Shown here one piece after another: positions 6,055 to 6,879 of a DNA stretch of 6,879 nucleotides. A program made the position numbers and the translations under genes. The notes under the pieces were generated by a model. That model saw only the letters and a program-made list of their open reading frames with translations. It was not told where the DNA came from and ran no database searches. The stretch is from Pseudomonadota bacterium (GTDB lineage: Bacteria > Pseudomonadota > Gammaproteobacteria > Xanthomonadales > Rhodanobacteraceae): the NCBI GenBank assembly GCA_018241165.1, contig JAFEEK010000102.1, positions 1 to 6,879 on the forward strand, given 5' to 3'. Within the stretch, counting starts at the first letter, position 1, and the number at the start of each line of letters is the position of its first letter.

Positions 6055-6696
6055 ATGCCCAGAACCGCCGCCAAATCCGCCGGCCCCGGCCGACCCAAAG
6101 ACCAGAACAAGCGCGCCGCCATTCTGGATGCGGCCAAGCGCCTGTTCGTCGAGCGCGGCTACACCGACACCAGCATGGATGCGGTGGCCGCCGCCGCCGG
6201 CGTGTCCAAGCTGACTGTCTACAGCCACTTTGGCGACAAGGATGCGCTGTTCGCCGAGGCGGTGCGGCGCAAGTGCGAAGAGCAACTTCCGGCACAGATT
6301 TTTTCCGCCAACCTGAAAGGCCCGCTGCGCGCGCAGCTTTTGGAAATCGCGCGCGCGTTCTTCGCGCTGGTCACCAGTCACGATGCCATGGCCGTGCATC
6401 GCACCGTGATCGCCAACGTGCGCAACGCGCCGAAGTTGGGCCAGCTGTTCTGGGAGGCCGGCCCCGCGCGCGTGCAGTGCGCGTTCGACGCATTCCTGCG
6501 CGACGAGGTCGCGGCCGGAAACCTGGACATTGCCGACACGCGGCGCGCGGCCACGCAATTTTTCTGCCTGCTCAAGGGCGAATCCCACGCGCGCATGGAA
6601 TTTGGCTGTTGCACCACGCTCAAGCCGCGCGAGATCGACGAGCACATCGAGGCGACGGTGGGCCTGTTCCTGCGCGCTTACGCGCCGCGCGACTAA
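6055..6696 (+). CDS. TetR/AcrR-family transcriptional regulator (AefR-like C-terminal domain)
   Basis: This is a 213-residue one-component DNA-binding regulator. After a flexible, basic N-terminus (1–20, including GRPKDQNKR), the TetR_N domain runs about 21–67: AAILDAAKRLFVERGYTDTS, then the helix-turn-helix MDAVAAAAGVSKLTVYSHFG (41–60) and DKDALF (61–66). The all-helical ligand domain (about 80–210) has the pattern VHRTVIANVRNAPKLGQLFW (114–133) with GP and a G-NLDIADTRRAATQFF segment (155–170), resembling the AefR-like C-terminal class often found with efflux genes. The ATG at 6055 starts the protein just before the usual basic leader; a TTG at 5995 would place 20 unconserved residues through the promoter region. 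Only AAGG 2 nt upstream resembles a ribosome site, so initiation is weakly signalled. It is divergent from pcm–tolC across 207 bp and is a natural candidate repressor of that operon and of itself; the ligand is unknown. Its stop overlaps the end of the convergent DUF3016 gene. Confidence 0.92.
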   Translation: MPRTAAKSAGPGRPKDQNKRAAILDAAKRLFVERGYTDTSMDAVAAAAGVSKLTVYSHFGDKDALFAEAVRRKCEEQLPAQIFSANLKGPLRAQLLEIARAFFALVTSHDAMAVHRTVIANVRNAPKLGQLFWEAGPARVQCAFDAFLRDEVAAGNLDIADTRRAATQFFCLLKGESHARMEFGCCTTLKPREIDEHIEATVGLFLRAYAPRD

Positions 6697-6879
6697 GGCT
6701 TGTTTTTGCCGAATTCCCTGTCAAGCCAATCGTCGAGCATGCGCTTGTCGTAGCGCAGCGGATCGGTCGAGGTGATATTGGTGGTCCGGTGCAGGTAGGA
6801 CAGGTCGGCGATCTTGCTGTCGCCCTCGCGGATGGTCGCGCCGTTCGCGTCGCTGAGCTTGTAGTGCAGCGTCGCACGC
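6693..6879 (-). CDS. DUF3016-family protein, C-terminal part (5' end outside window)
   Basis: Reading the minus strand inward from the right edge, one frame stays open for 61 codons and ends at TAG (6695–6693). The peptide has the C-terminal pattern I know from DUF3016 proteins: ATLHYKLSDANGATIREGD (a Tyr-x-Leu beta strand with an Asp/Gly turn), then KIADLSYL, DPLRYDKRMLDDWLDREFG and a short basic tail. The order 'Y-x-L-D-G – L-D-YL – D-x-L-R-Y-E/D-K-R-L-D-W-F' is typical of this family, whose function is not known to me. There is no start in the window, so length and any signal peptide cannot be judged. It overlaps the stop of the TetR-family gene by 4 bp tail to tail, so it is not in that operon. 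Identification is by remembered motif, not by search. Confidence 0.7.
   Translation of the reverse strand, partial: RATLHYKLSDANGATIREGDSKIADLSYLHRTTNITSTDPLRYDKRMLDDWLDREFGKNKP

Overview
The window looks like chromosomal DNA of a high-GC gammaproteobacterium, most likely of the Xanthomonadales (Xanthomonas/Stenotrophomonas/Rhodanobacter-like). The evidence is GC-rich coding with strong third-position G/C, a waaA–lpxL Gram-negative envelope core, and a pcm–tolC gene pair, an arrangement I associate with Xanthomonadales. The taxonomic call is an inference from gene content and protein flavour, not from a search. Eight protein genes fill nearly all of the sequence; there are no RNA genes, insertion sequences, CRISPR arrays or phage genes that I can see.

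Left part (1–3744), lipopolysaccharide assembly. The C-terminal part of an O-antigen ligase/polymerase-type membrane protein (1–740, +) overlaps a WaaE/KdtX-type family 2 glycosyltransferase (724–1488, +). Tail to tail with it lies an LpxL-type lipid A acyltransferase (1482–2378, -). Divergent from lpxL, across a 67-bp gap carrying two back-to-back promoter candidates, is waaA, the Kdo transferase (2446–3744, +). WaaA adds Kdo to lipid IVA, LpxL adds a secondary acyl chain to that product, the glycosyltransferase would extend the inner core, and the ligase-type protein would attach or polymerise O-chain on the periplasmic side.

Right part (3762–6879), envelope export. tolC (3762–5156, -) converges on waaA with a 17-bp gap and sits 31 bp downstream of pcm (5188–5847, -), a PCMT-family methyltransferase that lacks the usual active-site serine motif. 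A 207-bp intergenic region (5848–6054) separates pcm from a divergent TetR/AcrR-family regulator (6055–6696, +). This region holds a good sigma70-like promoter for pcm–tolC, a perfect 6+6 inverted repeat and phased TTGC repeats, so regulation of the TolC operon by the TetR protein is plausible. The window ends in the last 61 codons of a DUF3016-family gene on the minus strand (6693–6879), overlapping the regulator tail to tail.

I found no convincing wholly new system. The points most worth a second look are the divergent active site of Pcm, the possibly leaderless lpxL start with overlapping divergent promoters, and the operator-like elements between pcm and the TetR gene.
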